A DNA stretch of 64,000 nucleotides from Lepidodermella squamata (taxonomy: Eukaryota; Gastrotricha): assembly GCA_047495785.1 (NCBI GenBank), contig JBLDXI010000029.1, positions 434,001 through 498,000 on the forward strand. Direction: 5' to 3'. The translations under genes and the position numbers were made by a program. Below, in pieces: positions 1-11,584 of the stretch; position 1 is the stretch's first letter; every line of letters begins with the position of its first letter. A model generated the notes under the pieces. The model worked only from the letters and a program-made list of their open reading frames with translations, did no database searches and was not told the origin of the DNA.

Positions 1-900
1 CAAAATGGGATTAATAGAGCGAAAAAATTCCGTTGAAGGGCTCAAAACGAAGAAGAAACGATTGCCCGGAATAAAGATATTCGAATTTGAATTAAATACA
101 AAATTCAACCTTCAAAGCTTTAAACGCCTAATTTGAAAAATCCATGGGAAAACTTTCGCGATTATCCCTTAGAATGAGATGAGTAAGAATTTTTCAAGGA
201 TTATGATGACAGTCACGATCCAAAAGGCTCTAAAAGGCAAAATTGATTCCCATGGTTTCTGAGAACGGAATGAGTTCATCAACAATTTTCAAATTCGAAA
301 TTCATTTTTCAAGAATCTGAAAAGCGAAACCTAAAAAGCAATTATTATCAAATTTATCGTTAATTACAATCAAATTAATACAATTACCATTAGCTATGAA
401 ATGAGGGAGAATATTATTCGAAATCAATTTGAGGCAAGGTCTTGAAATATTATATTTTCCCTTGGGTAACATGGGTTAAGGCGGATATAAATAGGGAAAT
501 AACAATAAAAAGTAATTAGGACGAAACGAACTGAAACAAAAGACACCAGTGATTATTTACTCGAGTGACTTGAGGCCGGAAACAGGTAGAGAAAAAACGC
601 CTGAAAATAGCTAATTAGAAAACAATTCCGATGATTAGCAACAATAGCGGGCGGTTTTTGAGGCAGCGGAAAAAATGAAGGCATGCGACTCAAGTGAGGC
701 TTGTTGGCGGTATTTCAACAATTTTTTTGCGTTGTAATTAATACATACAAGCAAACCAGCTGCCATTATACGCAGCTAGCACTTGTAGTCAGCCGATTAA
801 GACCACTGCAAGGCGGATCATATAAGGCAAACATACGCGTCGAGTACAATAGAAAAACGTCCCTGCGTGTGTAAAAAGACATAGGATCGGCTTTCCTGTC

Positions 901-925
901 ATCATCATCATCATCATCGTCGTCA
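901..925. repeat. ATC-type triplet microsatellite
   Basis: A short perfect run of ATC triplets that decays into GTC triplets, in non-coding DNA. Further triplet-rich tracts follow within 500 bases. Confidence 0.8.
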
Positions 926-2872
926 ACCGACTGTTATATAGCAGTAATTAGCGCACTAATTTCGTAGTAGTAGTGGTATAGTAGTGGTGGTAGTTATGGC
1001 ATAAATAAAGGCGGCGGCGGGTGATCTTGCGCCTCTCACAAAACAACGCCCCTCGATTTATAAACGGGAATTAACGCGGCGAAAAGCCACCAACAACAAA
1101 GACAGCCGTGTCCCATCGAGACCGATTATAGACCGCGTACGACTACGGCAGTCGAAGTAGTATAGCAGTGACTCATCGCACCGGTTTTTGTTAGCGCGAG
1201 GCAAACACGGGTTAAGTAACACTCGCCTGGGTGTTTACGGAGCGCACACGGGGTGATAGGTCAGATTGCACGCGATTACCAGGCGAAGGGCTGGGTTAAT
1301 CTACTACTGCTGCATTCCACAACTCGAGCCGGGCCTATCTGCAGCTATCAACGCTGCTGTTGTTGATGTTGTTGATGTTTCTATTACCACTACTACTGCT
1401 ACGAGAGTGCGCTCTATTTATCATCTGATAATTAACTCTTCAGGTGCCGACGACCGGCTTCGCTGGTACGCGCCCGGGTGTCGGGTAACACTGATAACAG
1501 CCATTATGCGCCGCATTATGAACCCGCCAAAATTGTCTATTCGCGATCAAATAACGCGGTGTAATTGTATGCTAATGTAATTCGGAACGAAAATCGGCAA
1601 AAAAGGCATGGAATAAGGTCATTAAGCAATTTATTCAAAATTTGCATAAATTTGCATATTAATTTTCAAGCTTTTATAATGAATTAGCTAGATTAATTAA
1701 AATTATATCTTCGAAAAATGAAAAAATGAGAACTCGCGTCTCATTAAAAAGAACATGCGATGAATAGGTCGATAATGAAAATTATCTCAATAGGCTAAGC
1801 TAAAATTGACTCGTTAAATGGGGTTAATCATGAGCCAGTGAGCCAGTGATGTAAAATGAAAAATATTATCAAATTCAAGTGAATCAGAAAATAATTGAAA
1901 AGTAAGTTTGAAGGTGTTTACATTGTTAACAACAAAAACGCGGCGGCAGCTAACAAAAATTGTCTGAAAAGCACTTGAAATTTCTCCGAATGAATTTTAC
2001 GTTTTTAGCTTGATACTTCGTGGCAAATCGAGCGGCTCCTTAAGGAACTCTCTTATCCAACTTAATTACGTTTCGTTGTGCGTTGGCCTCTTCTTAGCAG
2101 GTTTATTCTGCGATGCAAAGTTGCAGTGAAATCAAAATACTCGATACGGCTGATCGATGCCGCCGAGTGCTGCTAGTCCGAGTATAATAAGTGGCAAACA
2201 CAAGGATTTCCGGCTCCGAAGTTTCACAAGACGACGACGACGGCAAGCAGCAAGCAGCGCGCTTTTCATTATTATACCGGCCGCGCGCATAGCCGCACGA
2301 CGCCAGTCAATCAATTAAATTCAACGCCAAAGATCGAAAATTAGATGAGAATGATTATGCATCTCAGTGCGGGCAATTATAAATCACTGCAAAAATCGAA
2401 AATTTTTGAAAAACTGATATCAGCAAGGACGTTTTCGAGAAAATAGAAAATATTCACAGCAAACCCGATAATTAAGAAAATTCTTCCCTGTTTCCCAAAT
2501 ATAAAGATAATTCTATAGGCAAATTAAAAATTGATTATCGAAATTAAAAATTCTACGCCAAAAATTCTGATAGAACCAAAAAAGCTGGCCGATAGAAACT
2601 TGAATTATAAACGTTGAGCCCTAAATTGTGAGGAACAATTTGAAGTTAACTTTGACCTGGATGAATTGCCAGAAGTAATGAAAATATTATGATACAATTC
2701 TAGAAATTTTTGGTTCGAAAGTGAAACCAAAAAAGCGTTAACAAGCTGTGGCGTAGTTAGGATTAAGGTGGCTGTTTGATAATGCAAGTTTTGTACCAGC
2801 ATCGTCACGTTTTCACTCACGCGCTCTAGCTGGCATTGACGGCGAATAGCAAAGCGAGAACGGCGTGAATTT

Positions 2873-2895
2873 TAATGATGATGATGATGATGATA
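2873..2895. repeat. GAT triplet microsatellite
   Basis: A perfect run of about six GAT/ATG triplets in non-coding DNA, flanked by loosely repeated AGC triplets. Confidence 0.8.
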
Positions 2896-5800
2896 CCGAT
2901 AGTAATAGCAGCAGCATCATTTTTAGGAGGGCCATTAAACGCGACGATTTACTGCGCGCGGCTCAGCTGAAAAGCGGCGCCCAAACGTGATCGCGCAATG
3001 ATCCACATGCAAATTTTGACGCGCTTCTATCCCCAGGTGGCCTTTCATTAGAAAAAACACTAGAAAAAGGTGGCGCGAGCAGTTTAGCGCCCTCAAAAGA
3101 CGATCGTTTTCATTATTATCGCATTGCACTTCTCGACATTGTCTCGCAAATAGAACACACCCAGGGCACAAATATTGCATTTGGGACAAAAAATCAGAAA
3201 AATCCAACAAAAACAATTTAAAATGACTTATACAATCGGTTCAAGAACTGCGCTAGCTAATCGCAAAATATTCCATAAAAACATTCATGAATGGCGAATT
3301 TCTACTTTCAATTGAAAAATAGTTGAAAAAATCCGAAAAATCTCTCGGTGACAAAAATAAGATGAAAATTACGGAATTAAATTCATGGTGGTTTGATTTC
3401 CTAATATAACTTAAATTACCCAGAACTAGGTCAGACTTTGGACGAAAAATATTAATCCGAATATTTCAGCGTGCGAAAAATATGCTTAGCCCGGTTTTGT
3501 TCCGGATTAGCTTGGAAATTCAAAAACAGATTAATCCGGAGCAAATCTTCAACGGCCGTGGCAGGAAAAAATTAAAGCCTATTAAATCCTTGCGGACTAT
3601 TATTTGTTAACATTCCACAAGTGCCCGCAATAATGAGATGGTACAAGTGATGTTAACGATGGGCATTAAGCTGGCGCATTTCCGGCCGTGTTTCAACGCT
3701 GTTGTATACCGCGAATAGTAGGCACCTAGTATATGTCGGGATTAGCCCGGGCGACACTTAAAACAACAATTCCGAGGCGGCGCGCGAACGCATAAACAAA
3801 TGCGCGTTAATGCCAGTCGGGTAAACAAATACAGTGACTGCGGTTAGGAGGAGGAAAAAAGCAAGCCGTCCGTGTTAACGAATTCACCTGATGATGATTT
3901 GTAGCCAAAATCTCGACTAATGGAATGCTGATTTAGTGCGATTATTCGATAGTTTATAAACGTGAGCTCCGCCCTGTTTATCAACACGCGCGTCGAAAAG
4001 TTAAACACACAAGCTACATTTTGCGGCTGTGAAGATGAGCCGAGCGAGGCCACAGCTGGATATAGGCGGCGGCGGTGGTATAATGTAGACTGAATAGACA
4101 GGCATAGAGCATCGCAATTTTCAAATCGACAGCCTCCTGGGGTACGATTTTTGCGATGCATTTTAATGAGCAACAACAATAATACGCAAACCGCTCTTGA
4201 CGTGGACCAGAAAGCGGCACACAGCGACGACCAGCGCCACAGATGGGGGTGAATGACGATCTAGCATCTCACAAGTGTATAATGCAAATTATAACGCATT
4301 AATGGCGCATTTCGACGATCATGAATATCAAATCAAGAGAGTCCACTCCCGGGATTAATAAGACAACAATATTACGACGATAATTTCCATTAGAGCGACG
4401 GCGGGGGGAAGAGCCCAGAAAATTATTATAAGAAGACCTCGTTCTTCGAAAAATGATGATACATCCACCTTCATCCTGTTCCTGTGCGCGCGTTGGCCCT
4501 TATTCTTCTTTTCGGAAAATACGAGCTATGGCGACGTGAATGAATCGATAAAAAGGCTGACAGTTCTCCGGAAATCTCCTCTAGCGCGTGTCATCGCTGC
4601 GACGATACATCGATACAGGTAGACGAAGATTGAGCGAACGCGCCGCTATGCAAATCGCGCGGCTAAAAGGCACTGATCTCGCGCGCGCGCGCGGTGAAAA
4701 TGCAAATCAATGCTTGCGCAGTACATTTTTCATAAACTAAGCGGCGCGTTTTATCTTTATCAAATAACGCTAGAGCCATCAATGTCAACCTAAAATCACA
4801 CACCCCTACACACACATACGCGCAGTTGTGCTATCGATTCGAAATGTGTGATGGACATGGTGAGCAATTAAAATTTTAACACAGCCAGCTTCCAACCTGT
4901 AACAACAACAATTTCGACAAATTTCAGTGCGTCTACCATTAAAAGCACCAACAACTCATCGAGCTCGCTAATGGCGAAACACCTGCGAAAAAACTAGCGT
5001 CGTGAATAATAATTATTATGTAAATAATGAGACAACTCGGGTGGAAAATCCTCCACACACAGCCTGCGCGCGATAAATCAAGCGCAGTGAACTAATGATA
5101 GCAAAAGCAGCAAAAAACGGAGCTTAGCGATAGCCGTATATTTATATTTATTATAATCAATGAATAGGCGATTCAAGCGTTACGCGAGTGATGGTAGAGG
5201 TATAATTCCATCAATTCCTGATTACGGAGCAGCCTTGAAACGTGGCACAGACCCTCCCTTTGAAACCATACGATAACGTTAACAATCTCCAAGTTTTAAT
5301 AATCCTCCTTGAATCTATGAATTAAAAACCACGGTAAAACTTATCCAGGTAAAGACTAAAGACAAAACGCACGAGGAACTTTTACTGTAAAATAGAAGCG
5401 TGCAGTGAAACTGTTTCTTGTTAAAATCTTTCAATTCCTATTTCAACTTTCCAACTCAAATATCAAAAGGATCAAGACGAAAATCAAGAAAATGTGAAGA
5501 AAGGCAGATTCACATTGATCATTCGACATCTCCTGTTCCATTGACTTGCTTTACTTGGATGCCCCAAATATTTGGGGTCGCGTGCATCCCCAAGTGACCC
5601 TTTATCTCCGCCACTCCACCACACCAACCTCCTCGGCCAATTAGTTGTTATTTTCAACTTCTATCCTACTCTAGCTTCCGACAACTCTCGGTTTGTTTCA
5701 GTCCACTTTCTTTGAAATTTAGAGGACAATCAATTACTGTCTCAATGACTGACAATCAAGGAATGAAATTCCACATTTCCGGCAGGTAATACTATACAGT

Positions 5801-6647
5801 ATATTTATGAGACTATTCGCTCATAAATTGTGCCCAAAATTCAGGTATCTTGATCATTGATTGTTCAGGAGTAAAACCCTTGAAATTGAAACGTCGAGCT
5901 TTGAGGCGTATAGGCTTTATCCGGTATTTAAAACCAACATCTTATTGTAATATGTCTGTGCCACCATGTGTGCAGAATCTTTATGAATCATGAATCAAAT
6001 CACCGCACAAGAGAAAAACAATCGAATGTGACGATGTAAGATGAGCAGTTCCCCGATGACGAAACGAAATCTCTGAGTCCCTCTGCAATTTGCAACCCAA
6101 GATCTTATGCGGAACGGATGATCATGCAGATTTACGAAATTGTTGGGCAGAATTGAGGTTTGAGGTTTGAGGATTCGCCAGTAACCTGGAAGCTGGCGTA
6201 ACAAGCTGTAACCTGTTGGCGGTGAAACTTCGGAACTTGGAACCTCAAACCAAGGTGAAACCGCCAACTCCCAACATGTGCCAATACAAATTTTCGCGCT
6301 CAAAAAAATTAGTTTATCGAATTTTTATATGCAATAAACTGTTCTGCGTATTCCTCAATAATCATAAATTTTATGTCAAAAACAATACATGGCAACGCGC
6401 CATGGTAACCGCGGACGAGTAAGTTTTCCGTCATTTCCTTGATTACCACCATTGTTTCATCATTTGTCGAATGACAATCGTTTTTTAGACTTCAATTTAA
6501 CTGTCTTGTAAATCATTTGCGATGTTTCCGCAAGACCAATGACACAGTTTATGTTTTAAAATAGCCTGTTCGTATAGATGACCGACGATTATTACAAATC
6601 TCAAGCAATTACCCTAATCACGATTTAGACATCAAAGATCCTCAGAC

Positions 6648-7769
6648 ATGGCGGAAGTTCAGCACCGAAGCGCTCGTTTTCAAAAGAATATTTTTATGAC
6701 CGAGCTCAATCATGACGACATGCCTGACTTTGTACCAATCGCTGTCGTCAAAGATACTGCCGATCGTTTGCTTCTCACTGGAAAGAGTACCTTGCAACAC
6801 ACTCTACTTCTGCGCAAAGAGCTGGAGGCAGAAGAAGTCGATGCACAGTTGAAAGCTAAGCGAGCAGAATTTGCGGCCAAAATCGAAGCTTGCACACAAC
6901 GGCATCACGATATCCTAGTTAAACAGCAAGCTCTCCGTGAGAAAACCAGAAATGCAAGCGAGTTGATAGCAGACCAAAATCTCAAACAGAGGCGAGCTTT
7001 ACGCCGATGCGAAACAGATGCTCAGGAACGAATTCATCTCGAAGATGAATTAGTGCGCCTGGGAGACATTGCAAGCAGTGAAATATTTAAGCGACATCAT
7101 CTAAGGGAAAAACTCAATAACTTGAAGAAATCTGCCGAATTCCTGACAGATGTTGTTCATGCTCTACCTCCAGATTATATTACTGCCCGAGACGATCCAA
7201 TTGTTGGTTTGATGGATAGACACGCGCATTTAGTAAGAACAGAAAAAGACTTGACAGATCACGTCCTTGGGTTATCTGAGGAGCTGAAGCAAGCCAACGA
7301 CGAACTCCACTCAGTTGAGGAGAATCACGGCTACAATCTTCTCGAACTAAACGGAAAGCTTCAACGCAGTCATCTTCGTTATGAAAAGCTGCAAGAAAAG
7401 AATTCGTCGTTAGAAACCGAAGCAGGTTATGCTCATTCTGCTTACAAGAATCGCATTCTCTACGCTGGAAATGCCCTTCGAGCTGTCGACAGCTTAGTGG
7501 AGAGATGCGGTGGAACGCAACATGTCATGGCGAGAGGGAGAGAAAAGGTGCAAGAAACCGCGGCCAGGTCTTTCGAGAAGAAAATGAATCGCAGCCGCGG
7601 CAAAGCAGGCCGAAACGCTATTTCCACTTCATTTGACAATGTCGGTATCGACGTGATTTTGAGCGGAATCGGCGCCGTTACGCAGAGTCAAGCCAGCATT
7701 GCGGAGGATGCGACCAGGCTGGCTCGTGGTACCCGTGAAGTAGCATTTGCCAAAAGCTCTCATTCATAA
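6648..7769 (+). CDS. CFAP73/CCDC42-family axonemal coiled-coil protein (DUF4200)
   Basis: A single-exon gene of 373 residues, almost entirely charged helix. Residues about 50-165 match the DUF4200 pattern of the CFAP73/CCDC42 family: an LLLRKELE-type start, then VDAQLKAKRAEF and QRRALRRCETDAQE, rich in Lys, Glu and Arg. In this family CFAP73 is a subunit of the MIA (modifier of inner arms) complex, which links inner dynein arms to the ciliary doublet; CCDC42 works in sperm flagellum formation. The C-terminal 80 residues are less coiled and basic. The length is close to the family norm of about 300-375 residues. The ATG at 6648 is the first in frame. The tektin gene begins only 131 bases downstream on the same strand, supporting a ciliary role. 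CFAP73 and CCDC42 cannot be separated by eye. Confidence 0.75.
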   Translation: MAEVQHRSARFQKNIFMTELNHDDMPDFVPIAVVKDTADRLLLTGKSTLQHTLLLRKELEAEEVDAQLKAKRAEFAAKIEACTQRHHDILVKQQALREKTRNASELIADQNLKQRRALRRCETDAQERIHLEDELVRLGDIASSEIFKRHHLREKLNNLKKSAEFLTDVVHALPPDYITARDDPIVGLMDRHAHLVRTEKDLTDHVLGLSEELKQANDELHSVEENHGYNLLELNGKLQRSHLRYEKLQEKNSSLETEAGYAHSAYKNRILYAGNALRAVDSLVERCGGTQHVMARGREKVQETAARSFEKKMNRSRGKAGRNAISTSFDNVGIDVILSGIGAVTQSQASIAEDATRLARGTREVAFAKSSHS

Positions 7770-7900
7770 GCGCTTCGCATTTGACTCGATTTATAACCGT
7801 GATTATTTTTACATTTTCGCAATCAGCCTCATTTTCTCATAAAAAGACAATACTCACTTGAAATGTTTTAATTTAGAGTTTTATTTCGATTAAAATTCAA

Positions 7901-9217
7901 ATGGCGACTGATTTGAAACAAGGCGTCCGTTATGGATCCCACGATTGGTTCACCAACAACTTTGCCGTTTCGACAAATGCCGAGCGCTCGAGAAATTCTT
8001 CATTCGGCGTTCGCCAGGACGCAGCTTACATGCGAAATGACACCAACATCAAAACTCGTTGGGACCAGCACGACAACAACACTCGGCTGTCAGACCGCAT
8101 TGAAGACGTCCGAAAATGGAAGGATATCTTAGAGGAAACTTTGGGCCGTGTCAACCGTGAAATTTCACTTCTCAGCGATGCCAAGGACACGACCGAAGCT
8201 CAACTGGCCGCCCTTGAAAACCCCCTGGACGTGGCTAACGAAAACTTGACAACTCGCGACAGCCGTCGTGGCATTGATTTGGTGCGTGACGATGTTGATC
8301 GTGAACTTCGCAAGGAAGTCGAAGTCATTGAGGCATCAAAACGCCTGCTCCAAGAGCGTTGCAAGCAATCACTTGACCAACTCATGATTCTGCAGGAAGC
8401 TCGCCAAGAATTGCTCCGTGATATTCGCGACAAGAACATCGCGCTCGGCATTGACGTTGACCAGTACAATTTGACGGAAGACATGGTTCCAGGCGGTATC
8501 AGCTTCAAGCCAGATCCGTGCCGCATCCCACCAGGCGCAACCACGCCGCAACAGTGGGAAGACTACAGCCGTTACAACCGAGATCGCGCTGATGCTGAGG
8601 TCGGAGCCAGCCAGCGTCTGCGAGAGGCGATTACGCACTCATTGGCGAAGGCAGCTAACGACATCACAGCTCAACGCAATGCCGTCGACTACGCGTTCCG
8701 CCGGCGTCTGCACGAGCAAGAACGAGCTCGCGATGAGTTGGAGTGGCAGAAGCGCAACACCGAGTCTGAAATCGCGCGTCTTGAGGCTGAGTGCCGCGCT
8801 TTGGAGGCCGCGATCCGCGACAAGTTGAACCCGCTCAAATTGGCGATGACCCGGGCCGAAAACCGCCACGACCGCCCTGGCGTCGAGCTGTGCTACGACG
8901 ATCCTCAAATCGGCCTATGCGCAGAAATCGGCGAACTCAAGGGCACGCTATCAGCTCTTGAGCAGAAGCTGCGCGAAGCCCGCCACGCCCTGCAGAACTT
9001 GGAGAACAACCTGCACCGGATTAACGAAGAACTGGCGCAGAAGAACGCGTCGATCACGTTGGACAAGCGTTGCATGGACGTTCGGAATGCTCGTCTGCGC
9101 CCCGGCTGCGAGGCTACAGCGGCGGCCGACGCAACTCACGGCGGTCTTTCGGCGGCGCAGCGCAACCTGTGCTACACGGGCATCGAGCGCGACAGGACAA
9201 AATTGCTGGGATGCTGA
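7901..9217 (+). CDS. Tektin (tektin-3/4-like filament protein of ciliary doublets)
   Basis: A 438-residue single-exon tektin. Tektins are coiled-coil filament proteins lining the inside of the A-tubule of ciliary and flagellar doublet microtubules. The diagnostic nonapeptide, usually RPNVELCRD, appears at residues 325-333 as RPGVELCYD. Family landmarks are in order: a W-x-N-N segment near 16-20, SDRIEDVRKWK near 64-73, GIDLVRDDV near 124-132, TPQQWEDY near 215-222, and IRDKLNPLKLAMTR near 305-318. The tail is longer and less typical, ending in GC-rich sequence. The SRRGIDLVRDDV block and the N-terminal motif look closest to tektin-3, but tektin-4 is possible. It lies 131 bases after the CFAP73-like gene on the same strand, so shared expression in ciliated cells or sperm is likely. 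Confidence 0.93.
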   Translation: MATDLKQGVRYGSHDWFTNNFAVSTNAERSRNSSFGVRQDAAYMRNDTNIKTRWDQHDNNTRLSDRIEDVRKWKDILEETLGRVNREISLLSDAKDTTEAQLAALENPLDVANENLTTRDSRRGIDLVRDDVDRELRKEVEVIEASKRLLQERCKQSLDQLMILQEARQELLRDIRDKNIALGIDVDQYNLTEDMVPGGISFKPDPCRIPPGATTPQQWEDYSRYNRDRADAEVGASQRLREAITHSLAKAANDITAQRNAVDYAFRRRLHEQERARDELEWQKRNTESEIARLEAECRALEAAIRDKLNPLKLAMTRAENRHDRPGVELCYDDPQIGLCAEIGELKGTLSALEQKLREARHALQNLENNLHRINEELAQKNASITLDKRCMDVRNARLRPGCEATAAADATHGGLSAAQRNLCYTGIERDRTKLLGC

Positions 9218-9804
9218 TTCGTGTCCTTATACCCTTCAAGATCAAACCGATTTATAGCCGTCATACGAAATTTTAACCGAACTATTTTAAACTAGGATTG
9301 AAATGTGGTATTATTCGCAATTTGTTGATGGAGCGAAGATGCAGTGTTGGTATATTTTATCTTCTCGTTGGCATATTTGTTACTCCTACCCTCTAGTACG
9401 AAGTGCAGTATATTGCTTGTTGATGAAGCCCGATTAAAGTAAATTCTTTATTTTTTTCGGAGATTTAACCGGGCCAGTCACTGAGCCACAGTCTGTTCAC
9501 TGCATCTATGTCGTTTTATTTCCTGTTGATTTTCTCAAAATAACAACTTCAGCCTTTAGCAGCAAATTATTGTGATCAAAAATCGCCAGCCGCAGCTATC
9601 AAAAGTGATTGTTAGTACCACTTGAAAATTCTGTCTTCAAACAATCAACGTTGCGTTAACCGAGAATAAAAATGCGAAAACCATTGAAAAACATGCATCG
9701 TCTTTTACTTTTCAATTAAAAGCAGCAAAATCGTAAGGCAACATTAAAAAAGAAGAAAGGTAATTATCCGAGCTTGAGGACAAAACACGAAAAATACATG
9801 ATGG
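9218..9804. other. Intergenic gap between convergent tektin and DMAP1 genes
   Basis: This gap holds the 3' ends of two convergent genes. AT-rich with no coding signal seen; it probably contains the 3' untranslated regions and polyadenylation sites. Confidence 0.6.
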
Positions 9805-11497
9805 CTACTTGTTTTTCAACCGCTTCAACCAATCGCCTTGTTGCAGAGCAGCCTTTCTTTTCGGCATCTAAAATTCGGAAATTTAGCCATGGAAATGGTA
9901 TTGAGATGGGATTTTACCAAAATTGGCTGCGAGGAAGAACCTTCAGAATCCATGAGTTGCGGTGTTGGGACTGAACTGGAAGTGGTCGATCGTGGCGATG
10001 AGGGCTGAGCAGGTTCCGCAGGCGGAATGTTATCTGCCAGATTAATCTCAAACGGGAACGGCTAATAAAAATGTTCAAATTAGCGAGATTTTGTACATCG
10101 AAAAGTAAAACATACGTTATTAGGATTTTCGATGTTGTGCTGCTGAACCAAAGTTCGAACTTCGATATCACAAGTTTGCAGCGTTTCCCGGAGTTCATAA
10201 ATGACCAGCAAATCACGCCGCAAATTGTTGTACTCGTTAACCAACTGATCAGTCGCGATTGGAACCCGAAAATCTATGCAAATGAAGAGCATAAAAAATA
10301 AAGAAAATCAGCATAATATTGGCTTACCTATGCCAAAGCTTTCCATCAATTTTTCCAAAGCTAGCACCTTTCTTTGAGCGACAGTAGCCGGCAATTTCAA
10401 CTTCTGGCTCCGCAAATGCGTACCAGCCGATCGGAATTCCGGGAATTTTATCATCGACGCAGCCAAATCGATCTCCAAGGTCGGTTCAGCCGCGGAATCG
10501 GCTAGGCCCGATTGCAAAGTCGCCAACTGGCCGGTGGCGAACGATGCCTTGAGCAAATCCGCGCGTTTTCGGCCACGCTTCGGCGGCCCAGCCGACTCAC
10601 CGGCCATGAAACGCTGCAAATCCTGCGCTTTCCGTTCGCGCTCGCGTTTCTTCTGCTCAATTTTACGAAGTTCGTACAACAGCATCTCCTCCTCCTCAAC
10701 TTCGGCCGCTGTTTTAGCCAGTAACCGCAGCAACTGCTCCTTCCTCCGTCGCTCGTGATCGGCGTCGAAAACGACTAGTTGCGGCGGTTCGACCCCGGCG
10801 GGGGTCTGGGCGACTGTCATGGCGTTGGTGACGTTGTAGTACCTTTCTTTCAAATCGTCAACAGATCGATTTGGGAAAATCTCGCGATTCCACCTAAAAA
10901 TGAATCTTAGAAAATATCCAAATTGAGCAGTGAAATGACTCACCTGTCTTGAATTACCGGAAATCGTAAATCGAATCTTGCGCATAAATCAAGTAGATGC
11001 TGGGTCTCCGCATACGTCCAGGCTGGTCCGTTGCCCGTGAAAGGCAGGTCATTCAAGTAATGCTGACTGTCCTTCTCCGTAACTGTTGGCACTGTCACCG
11101 TCCGGTTTAGCTTGGCGAACGGGTACTCGTTGTCTTTCTCAGCCACCCTGACCCAGTGGTAGAACAGGGCGCCGTCCTTGCGCGCCGGGTTGTTGAAAGG
11201 CGCCCAAATCCACGGCGTCACTCGCGCGAGACCGACTCGCATGCGCATGCGCTTGTAGCTGTGCGCCGTGTCTGTCGGCATGATGGCCGGCGGCAGTTCG
11301 ACGGCGCCGTTGTCCTGCTTCATGAGGTTCCACACCTCGCGGTGCAGGCCTTTCGGCTTTTTCACGCGCACGACTGGCCGCGGTTTCGAATCGCCATCTT
11401 TTTGCGTCTTCGGCCGGCCGAAGCGCTTTGCCAACGGGTTTTCGTCGGAATTACCGCCGAATAGCTCGGTAACGTCTCTGGTAATCGCATCGGCCAT
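9805..11497 (-). CDS. DMAP1: DNA methyltransferase 1-associated protein 1 (DMAP1/SWC4), five exons
   Basis: Exons, in coding order: 11497-10944, 10893-10328, 10273-10116, 10061-9918, 9867-9805. All junctions are GT-AG, the phases agree, and the product is 494 residues (human about 467). DMAP1 is a nuclear subunit of the NuA4/TIP60 acetyltransferase and SRCAP/SWR1 remodelling complexes. Seen: MADAITRDVTELFGG at the start, the conserved basic PKGLHREVWNL block, the WIWAPFNNPARKDGALFYHW segment, and a SANT/Myb-like domain around residues 160-215 (WTYAETQHLLDLCARFDLRF...WNREIFPNRSVDDLKERYYN). Further on are a Lys/Glu/Arg helix and the ELRETLQTCDIEVRTL region in exon 3. The last exon codes only 20 residues, starting MPKRKAAL, and fits the basic DMAP1 C-terminus. 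Identification is firm; the smallest exons are less certain. Confidence 0.92.
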
Positions 11498-11584
11498 TCA
11501 AAGTCCGATCGAATATAAATATATTCAAATATAAATTCTAAAAGATAATAAAAAGAAATTTTAAAATTGATGCTAAGATAAGTT

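Larger units (their letters stand above)
1..6647. other. Long intergenic region with simple repeats, no convincing gene
   Basis: No open frame here resembles a known protein or shows a plausible exon chain; the frames present are short and of random composition. The stretch is AT-rich with many short poly-A/T runs and contains triplet microsatellites: an ATC run near 901-920, TAG/GTG triplets near 966-992, GTT/GAT triplets near 1351-1380, a GAT run near 2874-2894 and a CG dinucleotide run near 4680-4692. It may carry regulatory DNA for the ciliary genes starting at 6648, or for a gene off the left edge. Very small exons or non-coding RNAs cannot be excluded by eye. Confidence 0.6.

Noticed and set aside
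1266-1580. 104-codon open frame in the left intergenic region
   Set aside because: Low-complexity triplet-derived sequence (Val/Thr repeats) with no domain or splice context; length fits chance.
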